DNA of 64,000 bases from CAVRUD01 sp963849635 (lineage in GTDB: Bacteria > Chloroflexota > Chloroflexia > Thermomicrobiales > UBA6265): contig CAWKIA010000033.1 in the NCBI GenBank assembly GCA_963849635.1, positions 62,001 through 126,000 on the forward strand, in the 5' to 3' direction. A program made the translations under genes and the position numbers. The stretch's first letter is position 1. Every line of letters begins with the position of its first letter. This document shows, piece by piece, positions 1 through 8,717 of this stretch. The notes beneath the pieces are model-generated. The model was not told the origin of the DNA. It was given only the letters and a program-made list of their open reading frames with translations, and searched no databases.

Positions 1-720
1 GCCCTGCCGGGCTTGACCCGAGAAAGAAATGCTCCACTCCGCGCCGACGGTGGAACGCCAGCGCGGCCGAGACGGTCGCCCGGCCCGCACCTTGCCGCTG
101 CCTGGCCGGAGGCGTAGCCATTGCCCACAAGCTCGTTACGTCGTCGACCGTTGCGGTGGTCACCGTGCTGAACGGCACGCCGTCACGGCTGGCGAGAAAC
201 AGTTCGAAAACGGGCGAATCGAGGATGGCCGGAGTCACGGCCTGGCGCAATGCTTGAAGCGGCATCGCAAACGTCTCCGCTTGGAGTTCCAGTGCGGCTC
301 CCAGCTCTCTCTCATGCTCGACCCGCACGACCGTGTATCCGCCCGAATCAGCCCGTGCTTCAGAGTCCGCTTCGAAATGCGCCGTCATCACAGGGAACGG
401 GTCGGTCTGTTCAAGCCCCAAGCTTTGCACCTTCAGAGCAGCCCGCACTGACAGCGCCTCCGGCATCAGGATGATCGCGGGGTGCCCGATGGCCGCGATC
501 GTCCCGGTGAACTCAATGAGGAGTGCCTCCGCCCGCGAGCCATCGTCGATGTAGGCCATGTTGAGCGAACTGATCGGCCCACCGGTGAGCGCGATCCAGC
601 CGCCCTCACGCACCAGCCCTACCCCGCCGGCCAGGTCGGCCATATAGGGGACGTAGGAGCGCCCGGTGAGCCGCCAGCACTCCGCGACATCGAGTTTCAC
701 GCAGACCTCCCCGGCGAACA
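1..720 (-). CDS. GNAT family N-acetyltransferase, 3' end cut by window edge
   Basis: Reading the minus strand from an ATG at 720 gives an uninterrupted 240-codon frame that runs off the left edge. Near residues 208-220 the text ATPPARQRQGAGRATVSAA fits GNAT motif A (the R/Q-x-x-G-x-G/A acetyl-CoA pyrophosphate loop), preceded by a beta strand (VTSLWAMA) as usual for the fold. The N-terminal two thirds is typical of a GNAT protein with an additional, poorly conserved N-terminal domain. It would transfer an acetyl group from acetyl-CoA to an unidentified small molecule or protein. It is divergent from the radical SAM gene, with only 54 bases between start codons. The family call rests on one motif and general layout; the substrate is unknown. 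Confidence 0.72.
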
Positions 721-739
721 TCCTTCTTCAGTAGTACCG

Positions 740-768
740 TTGATCGAACAGAACATTTGATCTATAGT
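740..768 (+). promoter_or_regulatory. Sigma70-like promoter giving a probably leaderless mRNA
   Basis: TTGATC (740-745) and TATAGT (763-768) are separated by 17 bases, a near-consensus -35/-10 pair. A transcript starting the usual 6-8 bases after the -10 box would begin at about 775, which is the A of the radical SAM ATG. There is no Shine-Dalgarno sequence before that ATG. The promoter sits in the 54-base gap between two divergent genes. Confidence 0.5.
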
Positions 769-774
769 AGCATC

Positions 775-1713
775 ATGAGACGCGCTGAGTACATTGAAGC
801 TCCATGCAAAAGCGCGCTGAACCGGGTTCAGGGGATGCCATTCTCCTGGTCGCTCAACCCGTACCGGGGGTGCGTTCACGCCTGCCACTACTGCTACGCC
901 CGGGCGACCCACGCCCACCTTGGCCTCAACGCCGATCAGGACTTCGAGACCCGGATCTTCGTCAAGACTAACCTGCCCGAGGTGCTGCGCCGCGAGCTCG
1001 CCCGGCCGTCCTGGCGCGGCGAGAGCGTCGCGATCGGGACCGCGACCGATCCCTACCAGCCGGGTGAGGGCCGCTTCCGGATCACCCGGGGCGCGCTTGA
1101 GGCCCTGTACGCTTTCCGCAACCCGCTCACGATCGTGACGAAATCGACGTTGGTCCAGCGGGATATCGATCTCCTCGCCGCGCTGGCGCCTCTGGCCCGG
1201 GTCCGGGTCCACATGACCATCACGACGCTCGATCCCGCCCTCTCCCGCCTGGTCGAGCCCGGCACCCCACCTCCAGCTCAGCGCCTGGCGACACTCCGCC
1301 GCCTGAGTGACGCCGGCATCCCCACCGGCGTCTCGATCGCCCCGATCCTGCCCGGCATCACCGACAGCGCCGAAGCGATCGAAGAGGTGGCCGCCGCCGC
1401 CCGCACCTACGGCGCCACCGCCCTCTGGGGTGGACCGCTCCGGCTCGCCCCACTGGTCAAGGAGCACTACTACGGCTGGATCGCCGCCGCCCGTCCGGAC
1501 CTGCTCGATCGGTACGAGCGTGCATATCGCGCCGGAGCCAACGCGCCCCGCGCCTACGTCAGCCGGATCGAGGAACGGGTGGCGGCGGCCCGCGCCCGCC
1601 ACGGCTTCACCGAGTCGGAGAGCGCCCGCCACAACGCCGAGCCCACCGATCGCCCGCTCATTGCGCGAGGAGGAGGGCAACTGGCCCTGCCCCACTTCAC
1701 GCTTGCCTCGTAG
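775..1713 (+). CDS. Radical SAM protein, Rv2578c/spore-photoproduct-lyase-like family
   Basis: A 313-residue protein with the radical SAM cluster motif CVHACHYCYA (Cys-x3-Cys-x2-Cys) near residues 33-42, the three cysteines binding a [4Fe-4S] cluster that cleaves S-adenosylmethionine. The preceding NPYRGC and the later TKSTLVQRDIDLL and ALWGGPLRLAP segments are typical of the Rv2578c group, which resembles spore photoproduct lyase. The reaction is not established for this group. The ATG at 775 is preferred over an upstream TTG at 757 because it fits the promoter at 740-768. The protein appears complete. Nothing in the neighbourhood points to a substrate. Confidence 0.88.
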   Translation: MRRAEYIEAPCKSALNRVQGMPFSWSLNPYRGCVHACHYCYARATHAHLGLNADQDFETRIFVKTNLPEVLRRELARPSWRGESVAIGTATDPYQPGEGRFRITRGALEALYAFRNPLTIVTKSTLVQRDIDLLAALAPLARVRVHMTITTLDPALSRLVEPGTPPPAQRLATLRRLSDAGIPTGVSIAPILPGITDSAEAIEEVAAAARTYGATALWGGPLRLAPLVKEHYYGWIAAARPDLLDRYERAYRAGANAPRAYVSRIEERVAAARARHGFTESESARHNAEPTDRPLIARGGGQLALPHFTLAS

Positions 1714-1798
1714 TGAGACCGCCGCGGCCATCGTGGTGCAAGGCTGTCCCCGGCGCTGGTGGAATCGCTTTTCGGGAAGCGAAAGGTTCTTCACCACC

Positions 1799-2086
1799 AT
1801 GGAGACGCGGAGCCAGGACAGCGAGCGCTACCGGCGGGCCAAAGCCAGGGTCGACGCCCTCTAAGCCTTCTACGGGCACCTCGGGACGTTTGTGGTGATC
1901 ATCGCCGGACTGTTCGTGATCGATCTGGCCACCGGTGACGGCTGGTGGTTCTACTGGGCAGCCATCGGCTGGGGCATCGGTCTCGCCTGGCACGCCCTGG
2001 CCGTGTTCGGCCCGCAGCGCCGTTTCGGAGAGGAATGGGAGCGGCGCAAGATCCAGGAAGAGATGGAGAAAGACGCCCGGCGATGA
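1799..2086 (+). pseudogene. 2TM-domain protein interrupted by an in-frame stop
   Basis: An ATG at 1799 opens METRSQDSERYRRAKARVDAL, then TAA at 1862-1864, and the same frame continues AFYGHLGTFVVIIAGLFV through to a stop at 2084-2086. The joined product of about 95 residues matches the small bacterial 2TM-domain layout: a charged Arg/Lys helix, an FYxHL motif, two membrane segments (VVIIAGLFVIDL and WAAIGWGIGLAWHALAVFG) and a charged coiled tail. The stop replaces the residue that is normally Lys, Glu or Gln before FY, so one base change explains it. Either the gene is dead, or this is a sequencing error, or translation restarts at GTG 1892. The function of the family is not known. Confidence 0.7.
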
Positions 2087-2132
2087 GGCGTCAGCTCTGG
2101 GTCGCCCGGTGGCAATGGGCCACGTCGCCCTG

Positions 2133-2295
2133 GCCTCGCCCGGGGCTAAAGCCGCCGGGCTACCTCCGATAACCCGGCTAAAGCCGGCTGCCACCGGGCG
2201 CGATAGGCGGAGAGATCCGAGTCCAGCCCCGAGGTCGCAGCCCCCTTTAGGGGGGTTATCTGGCTCAGCCCGGCGGCTTTAGCCCCGGGCGAGGC
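2133..2295. repeat. Large inverted repeat with CTAAAG palindromic units
   Basis: The 29 bases at 2133-2161 are exactly the reverse complement of 2267-2295. The match continues imperfectly inward (GATAACCC and CTAAAG blocks), so each arm is about 58 bases long with a short spacer. Each arm contains two GC-rich units centred on CTAAAG. The element lies between the end of the 2TM locus and the end of the convergent transglutaminase gene and could act as a bidirectional terminator. It resembles dispersed intergenic palindromes rather than a mobile element; there is no coding content. Confidence 0.85.
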
Positions 2296-2381
2296 CTGAA
2301 CGGCGCCTCATTTCCCGCACGGCGTTCGCCACCGTGCAATGAAGAGCTGGCACCCCCTCCGCGCCGCGATACCACCAACCC

Positions 2382-3374
2382 CTACAGCTCCGCCAAATAC
2401 TCCACCGCCGTTACACCGGCGTGCTTGCGCGTGGTCAGCGAACCCGGGAAAGACGCCCTGAACGTGCCGGAGACTGGAGCGACATCGCCGTAGTCCCGCC
2501 CGACCGCGACAGTCAGGTAGTTCAGTCCTGGCTGGCTGCCGTGGGTTGGATCGAAAGGGTGGGCAAGGTACCGCGTCGCCTGCCCACGGCGGTTTCGCGA
2601 GGCCGGATCGGGCAGCAACACCTCCACCCAGGCATGGGTGCCCCCTTCGCCGAGGAGGTGGCCGGAGACATAGCGGGCGGGCAGCCCTAACAGCCGGCAG
2701 ATCGTCAACATGACGTGGGCGTAGTCCTGGCAAACGCCCCGCTTGCCGGCGTACGCCTCCGCCGCCGTCGTCCGCACCCCAGTCGCGCCGTCGGCGTAAG
2801 ACATCTGGGTGTGGACCCAGGCGTTCACACGCTCCGCCAGGACAAACCGTGCGGGGACATCATCCGGATCGGCATCCCCGGCGAACTGCGCCGCCGCCGC
2901 CAGGAGAGCCTCATTCGGCTCGGTTAGCCGGGTCGGAGAGAGCAGGGCGGGGTCGGCAGCCGCCTTGGCGGGAACGACGATCGGGCCGCCGCTGACATCG
3001 CGCTCGATCACGATCCAGGCGGTGAAAGCGATCTCATGGGCGACATGGTCCAGCGCTAGTGAAAAGATCAGATTGCCCCACTGATCGGAGTCCCGCCGCA
3101 ATTCGGTCGTCGGCGACGAAACTTCCAGGCGGTGGGTAATCAGGCGCTGGTTGCCGTGCCGCTCGGGCGGAATAAGCATCAACCGCTGGCGCAGATCGTG
3201 GATCGGACCGGGATATCGGTACACAAATCGCTGATGGAGCAGATAGGCGGCCCAGCGGACCCGCGCCCACTGTACCGCCCGGTGATCGACCAATCCGTCC
3301 GCGGTGGGATCGCGGTCCATCCCCAGCCCAAGCTGGGCTTCGGCTTGCACGCTCCGTCCCGTCGTCGCCGTCAC
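2382..3374 (-). CDS. Transglutaminase-like cysteine protein 1 of 3
   Basis: A 330-residue protein with an N-terminal beta-rich transglutaminase domain (about 35-130) followed by the papain-like transglutaminase core. The catalytic triad is visible as Cys215 (GVCQDYAH), His247 (GTHAWVE) and Asp275 (FDPTHG). Family members act as peptidases, amidases or cross-linkers, usually on amide bonds. Its GTG start overlaps the stop of the upstream transglutaminase gene (GTGA), so the two are translationally coupled. It is the last gene of a minus-strand operon beginning with an ATP-grasp protein at 8717. In such clusters an amide-bond-forming enzyme and transglutaminases recur together, which suggests linked making and breaking of an amide or peptide tag. 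That role is inferred from conserved context, not shown here. Confidence 0.86.
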   Translation of the reverse strand: MTATTGRSVQAEAQLGLGMDRDPTADGLVDHRAVQWARVRWAAYLLHQRFVYRYPGPIHDLRQRLMLIPPERHGNQRLITHRLEVSSPTTELRRDSDQWGNLIFSLALDHVAHEIAFTAWIVIERDVSGGPIVVPAKAAADPALLSPTRLTEPNEALLAAAAQFAGDADPDDVPARFVLAERVNAWVHTQMSYADGATGVRTTAAEAYAGKRGVCQDYAHVMLTICRLLGLPARYVSGHLLGEGGTHAWVEVLLPDPASRNRRGQATRYLAHPFDPTHGSQPGLNYLTVAVGRDYGDVAPVSGTFRASFPGSLTTRKHAGVTAVEYLAEL

Positions 3375-4282
3375 GATCCGCCCCGTTCTCCCGTCGTCGG
3401 TCGCTCGCCCCGGCTCACCACCAGCCCCTCCGAACCAGGCCGCCGTCCCTGACCGTGTGCCGGTTCGGCGCCGGCGACTTCATCAGCAACTTCGTCCGTC
3501 CAGACAACCATACTCCGGAATGTCGCAGGACCGTACGAGGTCACCATCGCGACGTCAACCGCGTCCCGCCCAATCCCGATCGGAATCCTGCCGATCCTCG
3601 GGGTGTTGAAGCGGGCGTCAAAGGTCCACCAGCGCCCGCCGAGATAGACCTCGAACCAGGCGTGGAAGTCCATCGGCGGAAAGGGACCCGGCACACCGAT
3701 ATCGGGCATGTAGCCGAAGACGTAGCGGGCGGGAATGTTCAGCGCGCGGCAAAACGTGATGGCGAGATGGGCGAAATCCCGGCACATCCCGCCGCCATTG
3801 ACGAAGACATCCACCGCTGTCGTCTGCGGCGTGCTTGGCAGGCCGTAACGGATGTTGTTGTGAATCCAGTCGCAGACGGCCTGCACCCGTCCCCACCCCA
3901 GCGGACCACTCCCGAACATTCGCCAGGCGTTTTCCGAGAGGGTCTCAGTCGGGCAGTAGCGGCTGGCCAGGGTGTAGACCAGCGTTTCATCCGGCAAGTC
4001 TTCGACCATCGCCTGGGTTTCCCAGAGAGAGACTGGATCGGGCTCAGCGGAGACTTCAACGATCGCGTCGTAGCGCAGAGTGGATGGACCTTCCGGCAGG
4101 ATCAGGCGGCGGCAACGATTGTTGTAGCCATCGAGGTAGGTGCGGTGCTCGAGCACCGGGGTCGTTTCCCACTGTTCGGTCACGACCGTGTGCTCCGGAT
4201 CCGGGTGGGGCTCCACGAGCATGACGGCTGGCGCCGGCACGGCGGCATCATAGGCGAATTCGCACCCAACACGGAGTTGCAT
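3371..4282 (-). CDS. Transglutaminase-like cysteine protein 2 of 3
   Basis: This 303-residue protein has the same two-part plan as its neighbours: an N-terminal beta domain (about 1-95) and a transglutaminase core. Cys167 (GGMCRDFAH), His207 (DFHAWFE) and Asp222 (TFDARF) form the expected triad. The DARF form of the last motif and a GxxRDAVDVAMVTSYG tail mark a subgroup different from proteins 1 and 3, so the three are not recent duplicates. The 3' end overlaps the next gene by four bases. Upstream, 107 bases that include an inverted repeat separate it from transglutaminase 3. Confidence 0.88.
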   Translation of the reverse strand: MQLRVGCEFAYDAAVPAPAVMLVEPHPDPEHTVVTEQWETTPVLEHRTYLDGYNNRCRRLILPEGPSTLRYDAIVEVSAEPDPVSLWETQAMVEDLPDETLVYTLASRYCPTETLSENAWRMFGSGPLGWGRVQAVCDWIHNNIRYGLPSTPQTTAVDVFVNGGGMCRDFAHLAITFCRALNIPARYVFGYMPDIGVPGPFPPMDFHAWFEVYLGGRWWTFDARFNTPRIGRIPIGIGRDAVDVAMVTSYGPATFRSMVVWTDEVADEVAGAEPAHGQGRRPGSEGLVVSRGERPTTGERGGS

Positions 4283-4325
4283 TGTCCACCCCTTTATGGC
4301 CGCACCTCTGTGCCGCGTTCAGCTT

Positions 4326-4393
4326 GTAGGGGCAGGGCTTGCCCTGCCCAATTCCGCGTATGCGTGGCCGGGCAGGGCAAGACCTGCCCCTAC
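4326..4393. repeat. Inverted repeat, GTAGGGGCAGG family
   Basis: Arms 4326-4349 and 4370-4393 are reverse complements with one mismatch in 24, enclosing a 20-base loop. The right arm supplies the TAG stop codon (4390-4392) of transglutaminase 3. A related element lies at 26212-26295. Transcribed RNA would form a very stable hairpin between two genes of one operon, which could protect or attenuate the message. Confidence 0.85.
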
Positions 4394-5520
4394 ATCCCTA
4401 CGGGATCGACCGTTCCCGGCTGTCGCTGTTGCTGCTGCTGCGGTTGCTGCCGGGGGGCGGCGTCATCGTCGGTCTGCAAGACGGGCATGCCGGGTAACGC
4501 GCCCAGTGTCTGACTCATGCCGCCCATCGACTGCGTCATCCGCTCCAGTGATTGCGTCATCGCCCCCAATCGCCGGAGTTGCTTCATCGTTCCCAACGGC
4601 TGGTACTGGATCATCGCGGCCCGCCCACGCGGACCTGCCCCGAGCGTGACGCCCGCCGGACCAACCTGCTCCGACCTCACTGTCACCTCCATTGCAGCCG
4701 CGCCCCCGCCCCGGTAGGTGCCGCGCACCACTGAGACATCGGCGTAGTCACGACCGACCGCAACCTTGATGTGGCGACCGGTGCAGCGCGCCCCGGCCGT
4801 CGGATCGACCCCGATCCAGCCGTAGGGGGGCACGAACGCCTCGGCCCACGCGTGCGAAGCGGTCGCCTCGGCGACATTGCCAAGATAGCCACTGACGTAG
4901 CGAGCGGGCAGACCGACGTGACGGCAAAGGGAGATCAGGAGATGGGAAAAATCCTGGCAGACCCCCTCGCCGCCGGCCAGGACCTCGGCGACGGTCGAAT
5001 GGACGGTCGTCGCCCCGATCCGGTATTCAAAGTGGTCATGGATGTACGCGGCTGCCCCCTGCAGAAAGGCGAAGGCAGTGACGTCCGGGTTGATGGCGAG
5101 CAGATCCCCGGCCAGGGACTCAGAGGCTCCCTCCATCGCGACGTAGGTGCTAGGCGTCAGGAACTCGGAATGCTCGTCACCGAAGTCCTCGTCGGCGCCC
5201 AGGTCGACCAACCGGGGTGATTGGTCCGTGTCGTGGGCGCGGGGTCCGCCCATCGGCTCGTCGTCGGCCGCGACCGTGACGACATCGGAGCGGGCTTCAA
5301 TCGAGAGGCGGTCGTGCAGGTAAGGAATGCCGAAATCGTGGACCGCGTTGCCGTAGTAGTCCTCAAAAGCGACGATGGTGGTGGGAGGGTCGATCGTCAG
5401 CGAGAAGTCGAGGCAGGTCTGCAACTCGTCGGAGACTGGCCGCAGCCGCACCTGGTCGAACCCCTCGTGCGCCGGTATCGCGTACTGATACGCGGTGTTG
5501 TGGGTGATTCGGTAGCGCAT
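4390..5520 (-). CDS. Transglutaminase-like cysteine protein 3 of 3, Gln-rich tail
   Basis: A 376-residue transglutaminase-family protein with an N-terminal beta domain (about 1-85) and a core with Cys188 (GEGVCQDFSH), His223 (SHAWAEA) and Asp239 (GVDPTAG). VGRDYADVS after the core is typical of the family. Unlike the other two it has a tail of about 65 residues: Met/Gln-rich repeats (MTQSLERMTQSMGGMSQ) followed by a glutamine run near the C-terminus. This tail is unusual and probably disordered or weakly helical. Glutamines are transglutaminase substrates, so self-modification is conceivable, but that is speculation. The gene follows the alpha-E gene by 76 bases. Confidence 0.88.
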   Translation of the reverse strand: MRYRITHNTAYQYAIPAHEGFDQVRLRPVSDELQTCLDFSLTIDPPTTIVAFEDYYGNAVHDFGIPYLHDRLSIEARSDVVTVAADDEPMGGPRAHDTDQSPRLVDLGADEDFGDEHSEFLTPSTYVAMEGASESLAGDLLAINPDVTAFAFLQGAAAYIHDHFEYRIGATTVHSTVAEVLAGGEGVCQDFSHLLISLCRHVGLPARYVSGYLGNVAEATASHAWAEAFVPPYGWIGVDPTAGARCTGRHIKVAVGRDYADVSVVRGTYRGGGAAAMEVTVRSEQVGPAGVTLGAGPRGRAAMIQYQPLGTMKQLRRLGAMTQSLERMTQSMGGMSQTLGALPGMPVLQTDDDAAPRQQPQQQQQRQPGTVDPVGM

Positions 5521-5596
5521 AGGGGATTCGCTCCTTCAGGCACAGTTTGGTGTGCGTACTCATGAATGCACGAGCAATGCCGCCGGAGACGGCGTG

Positions 5597-6748
5597 TCAA
5601 GCAAAGACCTCTTCCGGCCGAAGGGTTCGGGGAGCAAAGTATTGGGCCTGGATGTGCTCGCCGATGGTGTAGCACCGGCGCTGGATGTCGATGAGATAGG
5701 TGTGTAAACCAGACTGGAAAATCTCGTCGACCAGTCCGTAGGCAAGCTGCGACCGCAGTCGCCCCACCGCCCGCTCCGCCTGCTCGAACCCTCCCGAGAC
5801 TGAGATGGGCGAGACCGCCCCGCCAGACGCGATGTGGCTGCCCATACTCGGGTGCCCTGGTTGGCCGGTGTTCTCCGGGTCGAAGGCGTGATAGGCGGCG
5901 ATCCGGGCCAAGGCGGATTCAACCTCCCCGATCGAGAATCGGATCGAGCGCGGGAAGACGGGCGAGAGCGTCAGCATCTCGACCACGGAGCGGGGGCGCA
6001 CGCCTGAGCGGTAGAGCTTGTGGTACGCCTCATACGCCGAGAGGGAGCGCAGCACCGCGATCCACTGCTGCCAGTCGCCGGGGACGCCGGTCCCAACAGC
6101 CTCGCTGGCGGCCTCCGCGAACCCGGGGCCGGCAACGGGAGCGTCGGGATCGGCATCGGCGACGAGCAGGTGGTATTTCACGTCCAGGGCCCGGGCGGTC
6201 TTCTCGGCCCGCTCCAGGAACTTGCCGGCCTGGAGGAAGTACCAGCCCTCCTCGCGGGGCATCGTGCTGTCGGTGACGCCCTGGAAGAGGTGGCTGAACT
6301 CGGCAACCGAGCGGTAGAAGAAGTGGGCGTTCTCGATCCCGACCGGCCCAATCGGCGTGGCGCCCCGGCCGCGGCGGCGCTGAAGGCCGAGATGGAAGCG
6401 GTTGAGCGCCTCCCACATCTCGCTGGCGATCTGGTGACGCATGGTCCGGGCCTGCTCGCGAGCCCTGGCGACACAAGAGACGATCGAGTTCGGATTGTTG
6501 GTGTCGAATGTGAGGTAGGTCGGGACCGTCTCCTCCGTTGCCTTCCCATAGGCGGAATAGAACCGATCCTCATTCCCAACGATGGCGATGAGCGCTTCCC
6601 AATGGCGGTCCTGCCTGGCCTCGGCCTCCGGTGATCCGCCCATCCCAAGGGTGTGATGAAAGTTGACGTCGGTGATCCGGGCCGTGTCTTCGGCCCGCTC
6701 GACGTACCGCCCGATCCAGTAAAGGGATTCGGCGATGCGGCTTAGCAT
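5597..6748 (-). CDS. Alpha-E domain protein (DUF403)
   Basis: This 383-residue, mostly helical protein opens MLSRIAESLYWIGRYVERAEDTARI, the characteristic alpha-E N-terminus, and keeps later family features (SFLERAEKTAR-like text as KFLERAEKTARALDVKYH, and SVRFSI-like RSIRFSIGEVESAL). Alpha-E proteins have no assigned catalysis. They are almost always encoded beside circularly permuted ATP-grasp proteins and transglutaminases and are thought to be partners in an amide-ligase system. The gene lies directly in that context here. About 340 bases with a composite repeat separate it from the ATP-grasp gene upstream, while the transglutaminases follow closely. The gene is full length and intact. 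Confidence 0.9.
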   Translation of the reverse strand: MLSRIAESLYWIGRYVERAEDTARITDVNFHHTLGMGGSPEAEARQDRHWEALIAIVGNEDRFYSAYGKATEETVPTYLTFDTNNPNSIVSCVARAREQARTMRHQIASEMWEALNRFHLGLQRRRGRGATPIGPVGIENAHFFYRSVAEFSHLFQGVTDSTMPREEGWYFLQAGKFLERAEKTARALDVKYHLLVADADPDAPVAGPGFAEAASEAVGTGVPGDWQQWIAVLRSLSAYEAYHKLYRSGVRPRSVVEMLTLSPVFPRSIRFSIGEVESALARIAAYHAFDPENTGQPGHPSMGSHIASGGAVSPISVSGGFEQAERAVGRLRSQLAYGLVDEIFQSGLHTYLIDIQRRCYTIGEHIQAQYFAPRTLRPEEVFA

Positions 6749-6756
6749 GGGAACTG

Positions 6757-7086
6757 CCCCCTAACCACCGCCGGCCCCCTTCCCCGCACTGCGGCAGGGG
6801 GAAGGGGGAGATCGATGGGCTCCCGTCCTGACCTGTCATCCCGAGCTTGTCGAGGGATTCTCGAAGGGCGCGAGACGACAAGGATGCCCCGGCGTGCGCG
6901 AACGCGGCATGGTTCTCTCGAAGGTGGCAACACCATCATCCCGCCGCCCCCCTCGAGATCCCTCGACAAGCTCGGGATGACAGGGGGCGTCGGGACGATA
7001 TCGCGAACCAAGATGCTCGCAATGCGAACGTGCTCCCCCTTCTCCTTGCCGCAGCGGGGGGAAGGGGGGCTGGGGGGGTTAGGGGG
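6757..7086. repeat. Composite nested inverted-repeat element, copy A
   Basis: Outer arms 6757-6810 and 7033-7086 are imperfect reverse complements of about 54 bases built on CCCCCTAACC, CCCCCTTCCCC and GCTGCGG/CAGGGGGAAGGGGG blocks. Nested inside is a second inverted pair, around 6833-6858 and 6957-6982, containing TCATCCCGAGCTTGTCGAGG. Copy B at 13575-13888 has the same architecture. The element fills the gap between the alpha-E gene and the ATP-grasp gene of one operon. There is no coding content; it is probably a non-autonomous intergenic repeat. Confidence 0.85.
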
Positions 7087-7090
7087 TAGT

Positions 7091-8717
7091 TCACTGCAGC
7101 ACCCACGTATCTTTGCTGCCGCCGCCCTGGCTGGAGTTGACGACCAGTGAGCCGCGGCGCAGAGCGACCCGGGTCAGGCCACCTGGCATGACGTGGATAT
7201 CGTCGGCGCCGCTGAGGATGTAGGGGCGGAGATCGACGTGGCGGCCTTCCAGGTGGCCGCCATCGCCGGTGGGGTCCGGGACGAAGGAGGGATGGCGGGA
7301 GAGCGGGATCACGGGCTGGGCGATGTAATCGCGAGGATCGGCGGTGATCCGGGCACGGAAGTCGGCGATCTCGGCCTCCGAGGCGCGAGGGCCGATCAGC
7401 ATGCCGTAACCGCCGCTCTCGTTGGCGGCCTTGACCACCAACTGATCCATGTTTGCCAGGATGTACTCGAGTTGGTCCGGGTCGGTGGGGAAGTAGGTCG
7501 GGACGTTGCCGAGGATCGGCTCCTGGTTGAGGTAATACTTGATGATCTGCGGCACGTAGCCGTAAACGACCTTGTCGTCGGCCACACCCGTGCCGATTGC
7601 ATTGGCGAGGGCAACGTTTCCGGCCCGGACCGCCCCCATCAGGCCGGCAACCCCGAGGATGCTGTCCGCCCGGAAGGCGAGCGGATCGAGAAACTCATCG
7701 TCGATCCGGCGGTAGATGACATCGACCTGCTGCCGGCCCCGGGTGGTGCGCAGGAAGACGCGGTTGTCGACGACGAAGAGATCCCGTACCCTCGACCAGC
7801 TCGATCCCCATCTGCTGAGCGAGAAATGCATGCTCGAAGTAGGCCGAGTTGTAGACGCCGGGCGTCAGGAGGACGACGCAAGGGCCGCCACCGGCAAATG
7901 ACGGCCGTGGCGAGAGCCCGCGCAGGTTCTCCAACAGCTGGCCGCAGTAGTCATCGACCGGGCGCACGCCCAGCTCATCGAACCAATCCGGGAAAATCCT
8001 GGTCATCGCCGTCCGGTTGGCGAGGACGTAGGAGACGCCGGAGGGGGAGCGGAGATTGTCTTCCAGTACCAGGTAGTTGCCCTCGGCGTCGCGGACCAGG
8101 TCGCTGCCGACGACGTGGATGTAGCGGTCGTGGGGGACATCGATGCCGACGACCTCCCGCCGGAAGTGGCGGGCCCGGACGATCAGGCGGCGGGGCACGA
8201 TCCGGTCATTGAGGATGTTCTGGTCGTGGTAGATATCGTTGATAAAGAGGTTGAGCGCCTGGATCCGCTGCTGAAGGCCACTCTCGATCAGGCGCCATTC
8301 GCCGGGCGGAATCAGGCGAGGAATCAGATCGAACGGGAAGATCCGCTCTGTCCCTTGCTCCGCGTCGGAGTAGACCGTGAAGGTCACGCCCTGGTTGAGG
8401 AAGGAGCGGTTGGCGATGTCACCCGCCCGGCGCAGGTCGCCCGGTCCGATTCCGGCGAGGCGCGCGACCAGGGCGCGGTAGTGCGGCCGGGGGGCGACGC
8501 CGCCGTCCGGCAGCGGCGTGAAGACCTCGTCGTAGAACGGCCCGGGGTCGTAGCCTTCGACCAGCGGCCCGCCGGCCTGGACAGCCGGATTCGACACTGG
8601 ATCGGGACTGACCGGACCGGCCGCCTCCGGCTTGATGCCATCAGAGTTTGCGGCCAAGCCAGGTACGGCTTCCGCCACACCTGGCACCCGCGCTTGGACT
8701 TGGGGCTGCTCGCCCAT
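7091..8717 (-). pseudogene. Circularly permuted ATP-grasp protein, one frameshift
   Basis: Two overlapping frames encode one protein of about 540 residues. The N-terminal part (8717 down to ~7790) carries YNQGVTF-like FLNQGVTFTVY, RIFPFDLIPRLI, YLVLEDNLRSPSGVSYV and VVLLTPGVYNSAYFEHAFLA. The C-terminal part (~7785 to 7091) carries VDVIYRRIDDEFLDPL, VVKAANESGGYGM and SSQGGGSKDTWVL. These are hallmarks of the family, which activates a carboxylate with ATP to form an amide bond. Removing one base near 7787 joins them as GIELVEGRDLFVV, the expected sequence. The ATG at 8717 is chosen because GGGAGGAGGG precedes it; an in-frame start at 8819 lacks such a site. It is the first gene of the cluster with alpha-E and three transglutaminases. 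It may be intact in the organism if the extra base is an error. Confidence 0.86.

Noticed and set aside
697..1800. 367-codon minus-strand open frame opposite the radical SAM gene
   Set aside because: It has Gly/Arg-rich shadow composition, with no domain or ribosome-binding site; the radical SAM protein on the other strand is unmistakable.
4420..4450. CTG/TGC-type microsatellite
   Set aside because: It is the coding sequence of the glutamine run at the end of transglutaminase 3, not an independent repeat.
3455..4513. 352-codon plus-strand open frame opposite transglutaminase 2
   Set aside because: It has shadow composition and no motif; its end reads through the Gln-coding repeats of the opposite gene.
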